A stretch of DNA of 64,000 nt from Sphingopyxis terrae subsp. terrae NBRC 15098 (GCF_001598815.1 NZ_BCZQ01000028.1:25017-89016), one strand, 5' to 3'; shown: positions 27,189 through 36,776, numbered from the stretch's first letter. Numbers and translations: made by a program. Notes: a model not told the origin generated them from the letters alone.

Positions 27189-28033
27189 GCCGGCCTTTCC
27201 GCCTTCAACTCGCGCACCAGCGGCTGCAGCCGCGCGTCATATTTGGCGAGCATCGTGTGCGCGCCGGCATGGTCATAAAAGCTGACGAGCTCACGGCCGT
27301 TCCAGCGATGGAGCGCATAGGCCGGATCTTCGGCCACGATCATCGGGCGGTCGTCGGGATGATTTTCGTCGATCGGGCGCAGGTCGAGCGACACTTGCGG
27401 CGCGGTCGACGAACAGATCGCGACCGTTCGCCCCTCCCACGCCACGGTAACGCTGCGATGCAAATGGCCGCAGATCAGGCCGCGAACATGGGGATGGCCG
27501 CGCACGACATCGGTGAAGCGATGCACCCATGGTTCGTCGGGATGGGTGTTCATCCACTCGATGCCGCTCTCGACCGGCGGATGATGCATGACGATATAGG
27601 TCGGCTTGGCAGTATCGCGGCCGAGCTCGGCGTCGAGCCATGCGGCGCGCGCGTCGCAAAAGGCGCCGCCGTGGCGCCCTTCCTCCAGCGTGTCGATCGT
27701 GACCAGCCGCACGTCAGGCAGGTCGATCGCATATTGCACGAAGCCATTGCCGTCGTCGAAGCCCGGAAACTGCGCGTGGAAATTGTCGCGCAAATCATGG
27801 TTGCCGACGCTCGGCCAGACCGGAAAGGGGCAGCGCGAAAAGGCGGTGGCGAGCCGGCGATAGCTGTCGGCATCGCCGCGATCGGTGATATCGCCGGTCG
27901 CGAGCAACAGGTCGGGCCGGTTTGGGCCCTCGATGAGCACGTCGAGCACATCGTCGAGCCGCTTGCGGTTATATTCGGCCGGATTGTCCGGATCGAACCC
28001 GATATGGATATCGGTGATCTGGGCGATCAGCAT
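27185..28033 (-). CDS. Class III metallophosphoesterase, cAMP phosphodiesterase (CpdA)-like
   Basis: 282 residues. All motifs of the class III cyclic-nucleotide phosphodiesterase family are present in order: DIHIG near the N-terminus, GDITDRGD, GNHDLR, the MHHPP histidines and GHLHRS. It should bind two divalent metals and hydrolyse 3',5'-cAMP or a related phosphodiester in the cytoplasm. It sits immediately downstream (38 bases) of the cNMP-linked redox operon on the same strand, so it may lower the cAMP signal that operon senses. The link is inference from position; a broad phosphodiesterase role is the alternative. Confidence 0.88.
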   Translation of the reverse strand: MLIAQITDIHIGFDPDNPAEYNRKRLDDVLDVLIEGPNRPDLLLATGDITDRGDADSYRRLATAFSRCPFPVWPSVGNHDLRDNFHAQFPGFDDGNGFVQYAIDLPDVRLVTIDTLEEGRHGGAFCDARAAWLDAELGRDTAKPTYIVMHHPPVESGIEWMNTHPDEPWVHRFTDVVRGHPHVRGLICGHLHRSVTVAWEGRTVAICSSTAPQVSLDLRPIDENHPDDRPMIVAEDPAYALHRWNGRELVSFYDHAGAHTMLAKYDARLQPLVRELKAERPA

Positions 28034-28071
28034 ATCCGTCCCCTGCTCGGCCTCTGGCGGCCTTCAATATC

Positions 28072-30009
28072 TCACCCGCCCCGCCTTGCCCCGTGCAAGG
28101 AAGGTGTGCGCCACGTCACATCATAAAGGCCCCGCCCCTCGGTGCCTGTGATCAGGCTCACATCATAGATAGCAGCCAGAGGTTTATGCGTGATTGCCGC
28201 GCTGTTAACCTTCCGCTGACGGGCGGGCATCCAGGGTTTGCCGCCGTCCGAATGATATTCGTGGCACATGGCGCACGGCGATTCGGTCGCGGTCTCGACC
28301 TTCACCAGCCGCGCGCCACCCTCGCCCACATGGCAGTCGCGGCACTGGCGCAGCCCCGGCACCAGCAGGTCGCTGGCCGCCTTCGAACCCGGCGCGGCGG
28401 TATGGCAGTCGGCGCATTTCGTAGCCTTGTGCGCATCGTGATCGAACCAGCCCTTTTCCAAATAGCGCGGGGTCTGATTCACCGCCATCACCCGCCAATT
28501 GTTGCCCGATGCGGGCGCGAAAATGGTGTGGCAGTCGTAACAGGCCCCGCCCTTGGAGAAGACCGCGCGCACCGCATCGGCGGCGCGATTGGGCCGCACC
28601 GCGACCTCGCGGAAATAGATATTGTAAAGCTGACCCTCGGCATATTGGCCGGGCCGCCGCCGTTCCATGCCGCCGAGTTGCAGCGGCCGGCTCGGCGGGG
28701 TCGAGCGATAATAGGCGTAGAGGTCCGCCACGACCTGATCGGGCTCGCCATGACGCAGCGTCCGGGTAACGCCGCCGACGGTTTCGAAGGCCAGGCTGTG
28801 GCACATCGCACAGTCGCGTTCCATCACGACAGGTTTGATCCGCACCCCGTCGGCATCGGGGCGGTGGCAATTCTGACATTCGAGCTTCTTGCCGAAATCA
28901 TATTGGCCGCGGAAACTTGCCGCCATCCGCGCCACCCCGCCGTTGGCGGCCAGATGGACGTCGTGCGGAAATTTCAGGCCGTCATAATCGACCAGCGGCC
29001 CCGTGCCGGGCATCGCGCGCGCCGGTTTGGCGCCCGGCGCCGCGCGGACGAGTGGGCGGAATTCGGGATGCGCGGTGCCGAAATCGCCGGCATCGGCGAC
29101 ATCGACCTTGAACCCCGCCGCCTTGAGCCGCGAAGCCATGCCATCGTGGCAATCGGCGCAGAATTTTTGCGGTGTCGGCGGCATCGGCCCCGCGCCCTCA
29201 TGTTCGGTATGGCATTCGACGCAGCGCCCCTGCGGCTTGTTGAACGCCTTGGCGAAGCCGGCGAGGACTTTCTCGCCGACACCCGGCGGGTGCCGTGCGG
29301 CGAGCAGCATCGCGGTCGAGGCATCGGCATGGCTCGCGCTCATCGCCTTATGCTCGCCCGTGTGGCATCCGACGCACGCCTTGTCGGTTACTGCGACGAA
29401 GGCATCGACATGGCAGGCCTGGCAATCATTCTTCAGGCTGGCGTGCGCGCTCGACAGCGGCCCCGACAGCCACGCCTTGTCGGCATGATAGCCCTGCGGC
29501 CGGACATCGACGCTGCGATAGCTGTGCCAGGCCCAGATCGGCCCGATCAGAAAGGCGAGCAGCACGACCAGCGCAAAGGCCCAGGCGCCCATGCGGCGCC
29601 CCGGCATTACCGCGGCGAGCGAAAAGGCCCGGGCCTCGTCGACATCCTTCGACGATTGCGACAGTTCGTCGATCCGCTCGACGAGCAGGATAATATTCTC
29701 CCCCTCGCGCGCGATCGTCAGCCGGTGGCCGCCAAAGCGCAGTTCGGCCCCCGCCGCGCTGTCGATGTCGGCGATGTCGAGCGTCCGGCCGTTGAGGTCG
29801 AACCCCAGCCCCTCGCTCGCCTGCACCCGCACATGGCGGCCGTCGGCGCTGCTGATCGTCGCATGCTGCGGGTTCACCGCCAGATCAGCGACGTGGATCG
29901 TGTTGCCGCCGTCGCGGCCCAGCGTGATGCTGGCACCGGGCAGCGGCTGATCGCGAACGATCTGCTTGCCCGTCTTGGTCGTCGATATGCGGCGCAGGAT
30001 GAAGCTCAT
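28072..30009 (-). CDS. FHA domain-decaheme c-type cytochrome, membrane-anchored
   Basis: 645 residues. Residues 1-115 are an FHA-like domain (GR at 31-32, His49) in the cytoplasm; the canonical Ser of the SxxH signature is replaced by Asn46 (NPQH). A transmembrane helix at about 141-160 exports the rest. The periplasmic part holds ten CXXCH haem sites: CQACH, CVGCH, CVECH, CADCH, CQNCH, CAMCH, CYDCH, CADCH, CRDCH and CAMCH. It resembles cytochrome c3/c554-type multihaem proteins that relay electrons. It is the last gene of a three-gene operon, 10 bases after the membrane cytochrome b-like gene. Electron donor and acceptor are unknown. FHA fused to a multihaem cytochrome is unusual. Confidence 0.9.
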   Translation of the reverse strand: MSFILRRISTTKTGKQIVRDQPLPGASITLGRDGGNTIHVADLAVNPQHATISSADGRHVRVQASEGLGFDLNGRTLDIADIDSAAGAELRFGGHRLTIAREGENIILLVERIDELSQSSKDVDEARAFSLAAVMPGRRMGAWAFALVVLLAFLIGPIWAWHSYRSVDVRPQGYHADKAWLSGPLSSAHASLKNDCQACHVDAFVAVTDKACVGCHTGEHKAMSASHADASTAMLLAARHPPGVGEKVLAGFAKAFNKPQGRCVECHTEHEGAGPMPPTPQKFCADCHDGMASRLKAAGFKVDVADAGDFGTAHPEFRPLVRAAPGAKPARAMPGTGPLVDYDGLKFPHDVHLAANGGVARMAASFRGQYDFGKKLECQNCHRPDADGVRIKPVVMERDCAMCHSLAFETVGGVTRTLRHGEPDQVVADLYAYYRSTPPSRPLQLGGMERRRPGQYAEGQLYNIYFREVAVRPNRAADAVRAVFSKGGACYDCHTIFAPASGNNWRVMAVNQTPRYLEKGWFDHDAHKATKCADCHTAAPGSKAASDLLVPGLRQCRDCHVGEGGARLVKVETATESPCAMCHEYHSDGGKPWMPARQRKVNSAAITHKPLAAIYDVSLITGTEGRGLYDVTWRTPSLHGARRGG

Positions 30010-30019
30010 GATCCCCGCC

Positions 30020-30913
30020 TCACCAGTAAAAGAAGACGCTGATGATATGCGCCGACAGCGCCGCGATCAGCGCGAAGGTCAGCGGCACATGCACATAGAG
30101 CCAGATCTCCAGCATCGCCCGGATGCGCAAATGCGCGCGCAGACGGGCCAGTGCGGCTTCCTTTTGCGAAAGCAGTCCGATGACCTTCTGCCGCGCGTCG
30201 GCGTTGCCCCCGTGCGAGAGCGACAACGCGCGCAGCGCCGCCGCCGTCGCGTCCTTCGGATAGCGCCCGGAAAGCCGTGCCCTGATACCTCCCGCAAAGG
30301 GATCTTCGTCGAGCGAGGCGAGCACCGGTGCGGTATCCTCCGGCGACAGCGGCTGCGCGGCGGCGTGCAGTTGGCGGTCGAAGGCGCGGATCGCCTCCAG
30401 CATCTGCATCTGCGTCATCTCGTCGCGATTGTTCGACAGCGCCGCGGGCAGCGTCGCATAGACGATGACGCCATAAAGCCCCGACAATATGACGAGCATC
30501 ATCAGCGCCCAGGCGAGCGTATGGACGTTCCAGCCGAGCTGGAAACCCGTGTGCCAGGTGCCGATGACGATCAGGCTCAGCCCCAGATAGACATGCGCCG
30601 ACGTCCACGCCTTCAGCGACCAGGCATCGCGCGTCATCTTGCGCTTGCGATAGCCGAGCGCGGTGAGCCAGAGGATCAGCAACGCGCCGATGGTGCCGAG
30701 CGTATAGCCGTACCAGCTTCCGCCATTGGGCCGCGGCGTCACATCGATCAGCGCATAGGAGGTGATGACGAGCAGGCAGAGGCCGCCCGAAATCTTTGCC
30801 CAGCGGAAATTGGCGTAGCGCAGAAAGCCCTCATGCTTGCGCTCGCGGACGCGTTCGGTCTGGGTGGCCCGGTTGCGGCGGCCCAAAAGCCTTCTGGGAA
30901 ACAGACTCGCCAT
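30020..30913 (-). CDS. Membrane cytochrome b-like subunit of the cNMP/FHA redox complex
   Basis: 297 residues from the ATG at 30913, which overlaps the upstream stop by one base (TGATG). About five transmembrane helices are visible: ISGGLCLLVITSYALI, YTLGTIGALLILWLTA, SAHVYLGLSLIVIGTWHTGF, LAWALMMLVILSGLYGVIVY and a C-terminal VPLTFALIAALSAHIISVFF. Histidines spaced along helices 3 and 5 (SAHVYLG, TWHTGF, WNVHTLA, YVHVPL, SAHII) are suited to bis-His b-haem binding. A helical cytoplasmic insert lies between helices 4 and 5. It would carry electrons between the cytoplasmic FAD/Fe-S protein and the periplasmic decaheme cytochrome. Confidence 0.82.
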   Translation of the reverse strand: MASLFPRRLLGRRNRATQTERVRERKHEGFLRYANFRWAKISGGLCLLVITSYALIDVTPRPNGGSWYGYTLGTIGALLILWLTALGYRKRKMTRDAWSLKAWTSAHVYLGLSLIVIGTWHTGFQLGWNVHTLAWALMMLVILSGLYGVIVYATLPAALSNNRDEMTQMQMLEAIRAFDRQLHAAAQPLSPEDTAPVLASLDEDPFAGGIRARLSGRYPKDATAAALRALSLSHGGNADARQKVIGLLSQKEAALARLRAHLRIRAMLEIWLYVHVPLTFALIAALSAHIISVFFYW

Positions 30914-33348
30914 CAGCCCGCATCCTCCTCGAGCCGCGCGATCGACAGAAACTCCTCGGGCGACACGCGGATCGCGGCCCCGGTCGGACAGGCGCGAACG
31001 CAGGCCGGCCCGCCGGCAATGCCCTTGCACATGTCGCACTTCACCGCGATTTTCTTGGGCTTTTCGTCGCCGAGCTTTTTCTTGGTCCATTTGGGCGACG
31101 GTTCGCCCGGCCCCGGCCCCTTGCCGAAGAGCAGCCAGCTAAGCAGCCCCGGCTTCGGCGGCGGCGCGGCCTCCATGCGGATCACGCCATAGGGGCAGTT
31201 GCGCATGCAGTTGCCGCAGCCGATGCAACCCGGCTCCATGAACACCTCGCCGTCGGGGCCGCGGTGGATCACGTTCGGCGGGCAGTCGGCCATGCAATGC
31301 GGATGTTCGCAGTGGCGGCAGCTTGTCGGCACATGCAGATGCGCGAAGGTCTTGCCCGCCTCGCGGTCGAGCCGCGACAGTCCCTCGTGGCTGTCGGCGC
31401 AGGCCTTTTCGCAATTGTCGCAGCCGACGCACAGATTTTCGTCGATCAGCAGCGCGTCGGTCGCCTCGCCCAGCCCTTCCTTCATGATGAAGCTGGCGGT
31501 GTCCGAATAAAGGTCGACCGCGCTCGAATAGCTTGCCTTGCGCGATTCGATGAAGGCGTTCATCGCTGCGCGTTCGGCGACCGCCGCCTCGGTCGCGGCG
31601 CGCACCTGCGGCCGCGCGGCGAGCATCTTGCGAAAGCTTTCGCCGGTCAGCTTGATGACCTCGCTGCCGACCGCGGCCTTGACCGTCGCATTGCGCGGCT
31701 CGCCGCTGAGCACGCCCATCTCGCCGAAATAGCTGCCGGCGGGCAGATAGCGTAGGAAGATCGGCTTGCCGCCGATATCCTTTTCGACGACCATCGAGCC
31801 TGACCGGATGACATAGACATCGTCGCCCTGCTCGCCTTCGGTCACGACCACCTTGCCCGCCGGCACGCGCACGACCTCGGCCTGGTCGACGACCTCCTGC
31901 AGATCATCGACGGTCAGCCCGCCCTTGAAGATTTGCAGCAACTGGCGTTCGAGCGAGATGCGGTTGATGACGCGTTTCGCCCCCGGCACTGCGGCCATCA
32001 GCTTGAGCGCGGCGGTGCGCGATACCTCGACGAAGATGCTGTCCTCGCCGGCGCGGATCGTCGCACCGCGCTTGCGGCCCGATATCAGCCCGACCTCGCC
32101 GAAGATCGACCCCTGTTCGATGGGCACCGTGACGCCGGGCGCCACTTCCACCTCGGCGTGACCGTCGGCGATCGCGAACAGCGACGATCCCGGCTCGCCC
32201 TTTTCGAACACCACCTCGCCGCGGCGATAGAAGGCAACCTTCGAATCGAGCATGAATTCGCGCATCTGCAGCGGCGAGACATCGGCGAAGATGCGGACCC
32301 GCGTGCGCAGATAGTCGAGCCATTCGCTGACCGATTTCTTCTGCGGCAAATCGGCAAAGATCGCCGCCAGATCCTTTTCGTCGGCCGGGGTCAGCGCGCT
32401 GTTGCCGTTGATGAACTCGACGACGTCATAGCCCTGGTTCATGCAATGCTTGATCAGCGGATAGCCCGCGAGCGCACCGATCACGAAAATGCCCGGAACG
32501 GTCGATTCAAAGGTCGGGGACAATTTGGGAAAGGCTTCGCGGTCCGGGCCGGTGAATTCGATCCCCATCGATTCGACGAAGCCGCGCGGCGCGACCGACC
32601 CCAGCCGCGCGACGATCACGTCGCATTCGATCCGCTCGTCGCCGTTCGGCGTTTCCAGCGTCAGCCAGCCGGGCTCGACCAGCTTGGGCTGCGTTTCGGT
32701 GCGGATCGACAGAAAGCCGTTCTCGCCCGCCTCCATCATGTCGGAGACATTCTTCGCCTTGGCGCGCGCGAAATCCTTCGACCGGTTCAGAATGGTGACG
32801 GTGTTTTCCAGCGCTTCCTCGGCAACGCCGAGCGCATTCTCGATCCCCGCGTCGCCCGATCCGACCACGGTGATATGCTGGTTCTTGAAATCCTCGGGAT
32901 CGTCGACCTGATAGATGATGTGCGGCAGATCATATCCGTCGCAGCGCAGGCGATTGGGATTGCCCTGCGTGCCGATGGCGAGGACGATATTTTCCGCCGC
33001 GATCACCGCGCCCTTGGCGGTCTTGATCGAAAAGGCACCCTTCTGCCCCGATACCTCGACGACCTCCGCCTGATAGGCGACATTGACGCCGTTGTTCGCG
33101 GCATCCTGATCCCAATTGCCCAGGATCGTTTCGCGCGCGCCCTCGGCGAAGCGGCAGTCGGACCGCAAATCGAGCCGTTCGGGCGTCGCAAGGACGCGCT
33201 TGCCCTTCTGATATTTGAAGATCGTATCCGAAAGATGGTCGGTCTTTTCCAGCAGCACATGCGCCAGCCCGAGCTGCGCCGCGCGCGCCGCGGCGCTCAG
33301 GCCGGCGGGCCCCGATCCGATGATCGCGACCTTGACCGCGTCGCTCAT
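30913..33348 (-). CDS. FAD oxidoreductase-(cNMP-binding)2-4[4Fe-4S] ferredoxin fusion
   Basis: 811 residues from the ATG at 33348 (GGAG 9 bases upstream). Residues 1-330 are a thioredoxin-reductase/YpdA-like flavoprotein with two Rossmann motifs (GSGPAG and GSGDAG) and no redox CXXC pair. Two cyclic-nucleotide-binding domains follow, with phosphate cassettes FGEVGLISGRKRGATI and FGEMGVLSGEPRNATV, each keeping Glu and Arg. The C-terminal 220 residues carry sixteen cysteines in four groups (CVGCDNCEKAC, CRHCEHPHCMADC, CIGCGNCMRNC and CDMC-9-CVRAC), an NrfC/DmsB-like ferredoxin. It probably passes electrons from NAD(P)H to the membrane subunit under cAMP or cGMP control. The control is inferred. 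Confidence 0.92.
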   Translation of the reverse strand: MSDAVKVAIIGSGPAGLSAAARAAQLGLAHVLLEKTDHLSDTIFKYQKGKRVLATPERLDLRSDCRFAEGARETILGNWDQDAANNGVNVAYQAEVVEVSGQKGAFSIKTAKGAVIAAENIVLAIGTQGNPNRLRCDGYDLPHIIYQVDDPEDFKNQHITVVGSGDAGIENALGVAEEALENTVTILNRSKDFARAKAKNVSDMMEAGENGFLSIRTETQPKLVEPGWLTLETPNGDERIECDVIVARLGSVAPRGFVESMGIEFTGPDREAFPKLSPTFESTVPGIFVIGALAGYPLIKHCMNQGYDVVEFINGNSALTPADEKDLAAIFADLPQKKSVSEWLDYLRTRVRIFADVSPLQMREFMLDSKVAFYRRGEVVFEKGEPGSSLFAIADGHAEVEVAPGVTVPIEQGSIFGEVGLISGRKRGATIRAGEDSIFVEVSRTAALKLMAAVPGAKRVINRISLERQLLQIFKGGLTVDDLQEVVDQAEVVRVPAGKVVVTEGEQGDDVYVIRSGSMVVEKDIGGKPIFLRYLPAGSYFGEMGVLSGEPRNATVKAAVGSEVIKLTGESFRKMLAARPQVRAATEAAVAERAAMNAFIESRKASYSSAVDLYSDTASFIMKEGLGEATDALLIDENLCVGCDNCEKACADSHEGLSRLDREAGKTFAHLHVPTSCRHCEHPHCMADCPPNVIHRGPDGEVFMEPGCIGCGNCMRNCPYGVIRMEAAPPPKPGLLSWLLFGKGPGPGEPSPKWTKKKLGDEKPKKIAVKCDMCKGIAGGPACVRACPTGAAIRVSPEEFLSIARLEEDAG

Positions 33349-33602
33349 GCGCGATCGCTCCGCGACCCGTCGTCGCGCCCGTCGCCGTCGCTGCAGATGA
33401 CCATGCGCACCAGCATCCCTTCCCCCTCTCGCCGGCCCCATTTGGCGATCAATTTACGGATGCGACCCGGACTTATGTCCTGGAAGGCGTAGCTATGCCC
33501 TTGAATGCGGGAAAAGGTCAATGCGGGAAAAGGTCGACCGGCGACGCGCGCACCGCGGCCGGCGAACATGATATTGAAGCGCTAAAGACGCGTCTTGGTC
33601 GG

Positions 33603-34376
33603 TCAGGCGATCTCGAACATCGCGGCAATGCGATCGGACGCCACGGGCTCCCACCGCGTCCAGCCTTCCGGGCCCAGCTTTTCCAGCGGGCGGAAGCGCG
33701 CCTTATACGCCATGCGGGCAGACCCTTCGATCCAATAGCCCAGATAGACGTAAGGCAGCCCCGCCTTGGACGCGCGGCGGATATGGTCGGCGATGATGAA
33801 GGTGCCCAGCCCCTCGCGCAGCGGATGGGCGGCATCGAAGAAGCTGTAGATCATCGACAGGCCGTCGCCCTGACGGTCGGTCAGGCAGCAGCCGACGAGC
33901 CGGCCGCGCGAACCGTCGGTCGTCGGCTCGCGATATTCGATCATATAGCTGTCGACCGGAGTTTGCTCGACCATGTCGGCAAAATCCTGTTCGTCCATAT
34001 CGGCCATGCCGCCATCGGGGTGGCGCGCGCCGAGATAGGATCGCAGCAGCGCATATTGCTCCTCGGTCGCCCAGGGTTTGCACGCGGTGACGACCAGATC
34101 GGCATTGCGGCGGATCGTCCGCTTCTGCGATCCGCTCGGCTTGAACTCGCCCGCGCAGACGCGCACCGACACACAGGCGGTGCAATCGGCGCAGCTTGGG
34201 CGATAGGCGACCGACTGGCTACGGCGAAAGCCGATCCGGCCGAGCGCGTCGTTCAGCTCATTGGCATTATTGCCGCTCAGTTCGGTGAAAACCTTGCGCT
34301 CGGTCTTGCCGGCCAGATAGGGGCACGGCGCCGGGCTGGTCACGAAAAAGCGCGGAAAACGGAACGGTGCGGACAC
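33603..34376 (-). CDS. bpt: Aspartate/glutamate leucyltransferase (arginyl-tRNA-protein transferase family)
   Basis: 257 residues, the usual bacterial Bpt length. N-terminal cysteine-rich part ([14 protein letters not shown], then [15 protein letters not shown]) and the GNAT-like C-terminal domain ([40 protein letters not shown]) are typical. It adds Leu from Leu-tRNA to proteins with N-terminal Asp or Glu, feeding the ClpS/ClpAP N-degron pathway. Whether this member uses Leu (Bpt) or Arg (ATE) is assigned from the bacterial family. The 254-base gap between it and the FAD/cNMP gene holds no convincing gene. Confidence 0.93.
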   Translation of the reverse strand: MSAPFRFPRFFVTSPAPCPYLAGKTERKVFTELSGNNANELNDALGRIGFRRSQSVAYRPSCADCTACVSVRVCAGEFKPSGSQKRTIRRNADLVVTACKPWATEEQYALLRSYLGARHPDGGMADMDEQDFADMVEQTPVDSYMIEYREPTTDGSRGRLVGCCLTDRQGDGLSMIYSFFDAAHPLREGLGTFIIADHIRRASKAGLPYVYLGYWIEGSARMAYKARFRPLEKLGPEGWTRWEPVASDRIAAMFEIA

Positions 34377-34581
34377 GCGGGCTCAACCTCCGGATTTGCA
34401 GAAGCGCCCCCACCGCGGTGCGCCGTCGCCTTCGTTCCAGCGACTATGCCGCGCACGGTCAATGGTGCAAAGTCCATTTACCATTTTAAAGCGTCTCGAA
34501 CTGAATCAGCGCGAAAATTTTCTGAATCCGCCGCTAACTCTTGTCTCGATTTGAATCGACTCGGCCGCGTCGGCGTCCGGT

Positions 34582-36036
34582 TCAGCTATAGCCGCGCAGT
34601 TCGTCGCCGGTCAGCGTCGCGACGTGCAGCACATTGGTCGAACCCGGCGTCCCGAAGGGCACCCCCGCCATCATCACCAGCTTGGCCCCCGCCTTGCCGA
34701 TGCCGTGGCGTAGCGCCATGCGCTTGCCCTTGGCGATCATCTCCTCGAAGCTGCCGATATCCTTGGTCGGCACCGCATGCGCCCCCCACAGCAGCCCCAT
34801 GCGCCGCGCCGCATCGCGCTTCGGGGTCAGCACGAGCAAGGGCGCATTCGGCCGCTCGCGCGCGACGCGGCGCGCGGTCGATCCCGATGCGGTGAAACAG
34901 ATGATCGCATCGGCGGCGATCGTCTCGATGATGCTGCCCGCGGCCTCGGCCAGCGCATCGGCGGTGGTCGCATCGGGCTGCGTCTCGGTGAAGTGCAACC
35001 GCCGGTAATAGTCGGGATCGCTTTCGACCGAGCGCGCGATCGAATCCATCATCGTCACCGCCTCGACCGGCCAGGCGCCCGCCGCCGTCTCGGCCGAGAG
35101 CATGATCGCGTCGGCGCCGTCATAGATGGCGGTCGCGACGTCGGACACTTCGGCGCGGGTCGGCGTCGGCGAGACGATCATCGATTCGAGCATCTGGGTC
35201 GCAACCACCACCGGCTTGCCCATCCGCCGCGCCGCCGCAACGATCCGCTTTTGCAGCGGCGGCACCGCCTCGGGCGGCAATTCGACGCCCAGGTCGCCGC
35301 GCGCGACCATCGCCGCGTCGGCGATCTCCAATATTTCCTCCAGCCGCGCGACCCCGGCGGGCTTTTCGAATTTGACCAGCAGAGCCGCCTTGCCGCCGAT
35401 CAGCCGCCGCGCCTCGGCGACATCCTCGGGCCGCTGGACGAAGGACAGCGCGATCCAGTCGACATGCTGGTCGAGCGCGAAGGCAAGGTCGCGGCGATCC
35501 TTTTCGGTCAGCGCGGCGAGCGGCACGACCACGTCGGGGACGTTGACGCCCTTGCGATCCGAAATCTTGCCGCCGACCTCGACCAGCGTCTCGATGCGGT
35601 CGGGCGCGACGCTCTTGACGCGCAGCACCAGCTTGCCGTCATCGACCAGCAGGCGCGTCTCGGGTTCGAGCGCGGCGAACAGTTCGGGGTGCGGCAGGTG
35701 GACGCGGGTCGCATCGCCCGGCGCCTTGTCGGTGTCGAGCACGAAGGTGGCGCCGGTCGCCAGTTCGGCCGGCCCGTCGCGAAAGGTGCCCACGCGCAGC
35801 TTCGGCCCCTGCAGGTCGACCAGGATCGTCGTGGGCCGCCCCGTTTCCTTTTCCCGCGCGCGGATCGCGGCGATGACCTTGGCATGGCCGTCATGGTCGC
35901 CATGGCTCATGTTGACGCGAAAGGCGTCGGCGCCAGCGCGGTGCAGCGCGGCTATCATCTCGGCATTGGAGCTCGCGGGACCGAGCGTGGCAAGAATACG
36001 CACCTTGCGCTGGCGGGGGGTAAAGCTCTGGACCAC
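34582..36036 (-). CDS. pyk: Pyruvate kinase
   Basis: 484 residues from a GTG at 36036, chosen because GGAG lies 6 bases upstream and the protein then starts at VVQSFTPRQRKVRILATLG, as in homologues; upstream codons extend the frame without homology. Substrate and metal residues of the family are present: VNMSHGDHDGH, the VKFEKPAGVARL lysine, MVARGDLGVELPPE and VATQMLESMI. It makes pyruvate and ATP from PEP and ADP. It is divergent from the DUF1244 gene. Downstream, 204 non-coding bases separate it from bpt. Confidence 0.97.
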   Translation of the reverse strand: MVQSFTPRQRKVRILATLGPASSNAEMIAALHRAGADAFRVNMSHGDHDGHAKVIAAIRAREKETGRPTTILVDLQGPKLRVGTFRDGPAELATGATFVLDTDKAPGDATRVHLPHPELFAALEPETRLLVDDGKLVLRVKSVAPDRIETLVEVGGKISDRKGVNVPDVVVPLAALTEKDRRDLAFALDQHVDWIALSFVQRPEDVAEARRLIGGKAALLVKFEKPAGVARLEEILEIADAAMVARGDLGVELPPEAVPPLQKRIVAAARRMGKPVVVATQMLESMIVSPTPTRAEVSDVATAIYDGADAIMLSAETAAGAWPVEAVTMMDSIARSVESDPDYYRRLHFTETQPDATTADALAEAAGSIIETIAADAIICFTASGSTARRVARERPNAPLLVLTPKRDAARRMGLLWGAHAVPTKDIGSFEEMIAKGKRMALRHGIGKAGAKLVMMAGVPFGTPGSTNVLHVATLTGDELRGYS

Positions 36037-36149
36037 GATTGCTCCGCTTGTCTCTTGATCTACAATATCGCTACGGCCGCGTGGCATGGCGCGTTGCCTG
36101 CCGAAGCGCAACCGCCGTATAGCTATTCATCCACAGACCGGAGAATGTC

Positions 36150-36470
36150 ATGTCGTGCAGCGATGACCAACCGATGACCGCCGACCCCCTCGACAGCATC
36201 GACGATGCCGTCGCCGCGGCGGCCTTCCGCCGCCTTGTCCGCCTGCTCCGCCACCGCAGCGACGCGGCGAATATCGACCTGATGGGCCTCGCGGGTTTTT
36301 GCCGCAACTGCCTGGGCGACTGGATCGCCGAAGCGGGCGACCTCGACAAGGAAAGCGCCCGCGCCATCGTCCACGGCATGCCGACCGCCGAATGGAAGGC
36401 GCGCTTTCACGTTGCCGCCACCCCTCAGCAGCTTGCCCGCATGGAAGAAAGCATGGCCAAGAATCCCTGA
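36150..36470 (+). CDS. DUF1244 family protein
   Basis: 106 residues, GGAG 6 bases before the ATG. The core FRRLVRLLRHRSDAANIDLM and GLAGFCRNCLGDWIAEA is characteristic of the small alpha/gammaproteobacterial DUF1244 family (SMc04008-like). The two cysteines of FCRNC are conserved. Function is not established. It stands next to gapR and a YbjQ gene, all plus-strand, separated by 63 and 28 bases, so it may be the first gene of a small operon. Confidence 0.87.
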   Translation: MSCSDDQPMTADPLDSIDDAVAAAAFRRLVRLLRHRSDAANIDLMGLAGFCRNCLGDWIAEAGDLDKESARAIVHGMPTAEWKARFHVAATPQQLARMEESMAKNP

Positions 36471-36533
36471 CCCCGCTAATCGGACGCCCGAGGCGATTCT
36501 CGCCACAACCATTCCTATCCATCGGAGCATAAA

Positions 36534-36776
36534 ATGAGCGAAGCCACGACTGCCGACGAACAACTGCGCCTTTTCATCGAGCGCATCGAGCGGCTGGAAG
36601 AAGAGAAAAAGGGCATCGCCGACGATATCCGCGACGTTTATCTGGAATCGAAGTCGCAGGGCTATGATCCCAAGATCATGCGCCAGATCGTGCGCCTGCG
36701 CAAAATGCCGGTCCACGACCGCAAGGAAATGGAAGCGATTCTCGACGTTTACAAATCGGCACTCGGCATCGTCTGA
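36534..36776 (+). CDS. gapR: GapR family DNA-binding protein (DUF2312)
   Basis: 80 residues, typical length. The sequence ([52 protein letters not shown]) is that of DUF2312. The Caulobacter member GapR is a tetrameric nucleoid protein that encircles overtwisted AT-rich DNA ahead of polymerases and stimulates topoisomerases. N-terminal coiled coil and short C-terminal helices are evident. Assignment is by family. Confidence 0.92.
   Translation: MSEATTADEQLRLFIERIERLEEEKKGIADDIRDVYLESKSQGYDPKIMRQIVRLRKMPVHDRKEMEAILDVYKSALGIV

Noticed and set aside
33345..33569. 74-codon frame ending over the start of the FAD/cNMP gene
   Set aside because: No Shine-Dalgarno and no conserved-looking sequence; probably chance in the 254-base spacer.
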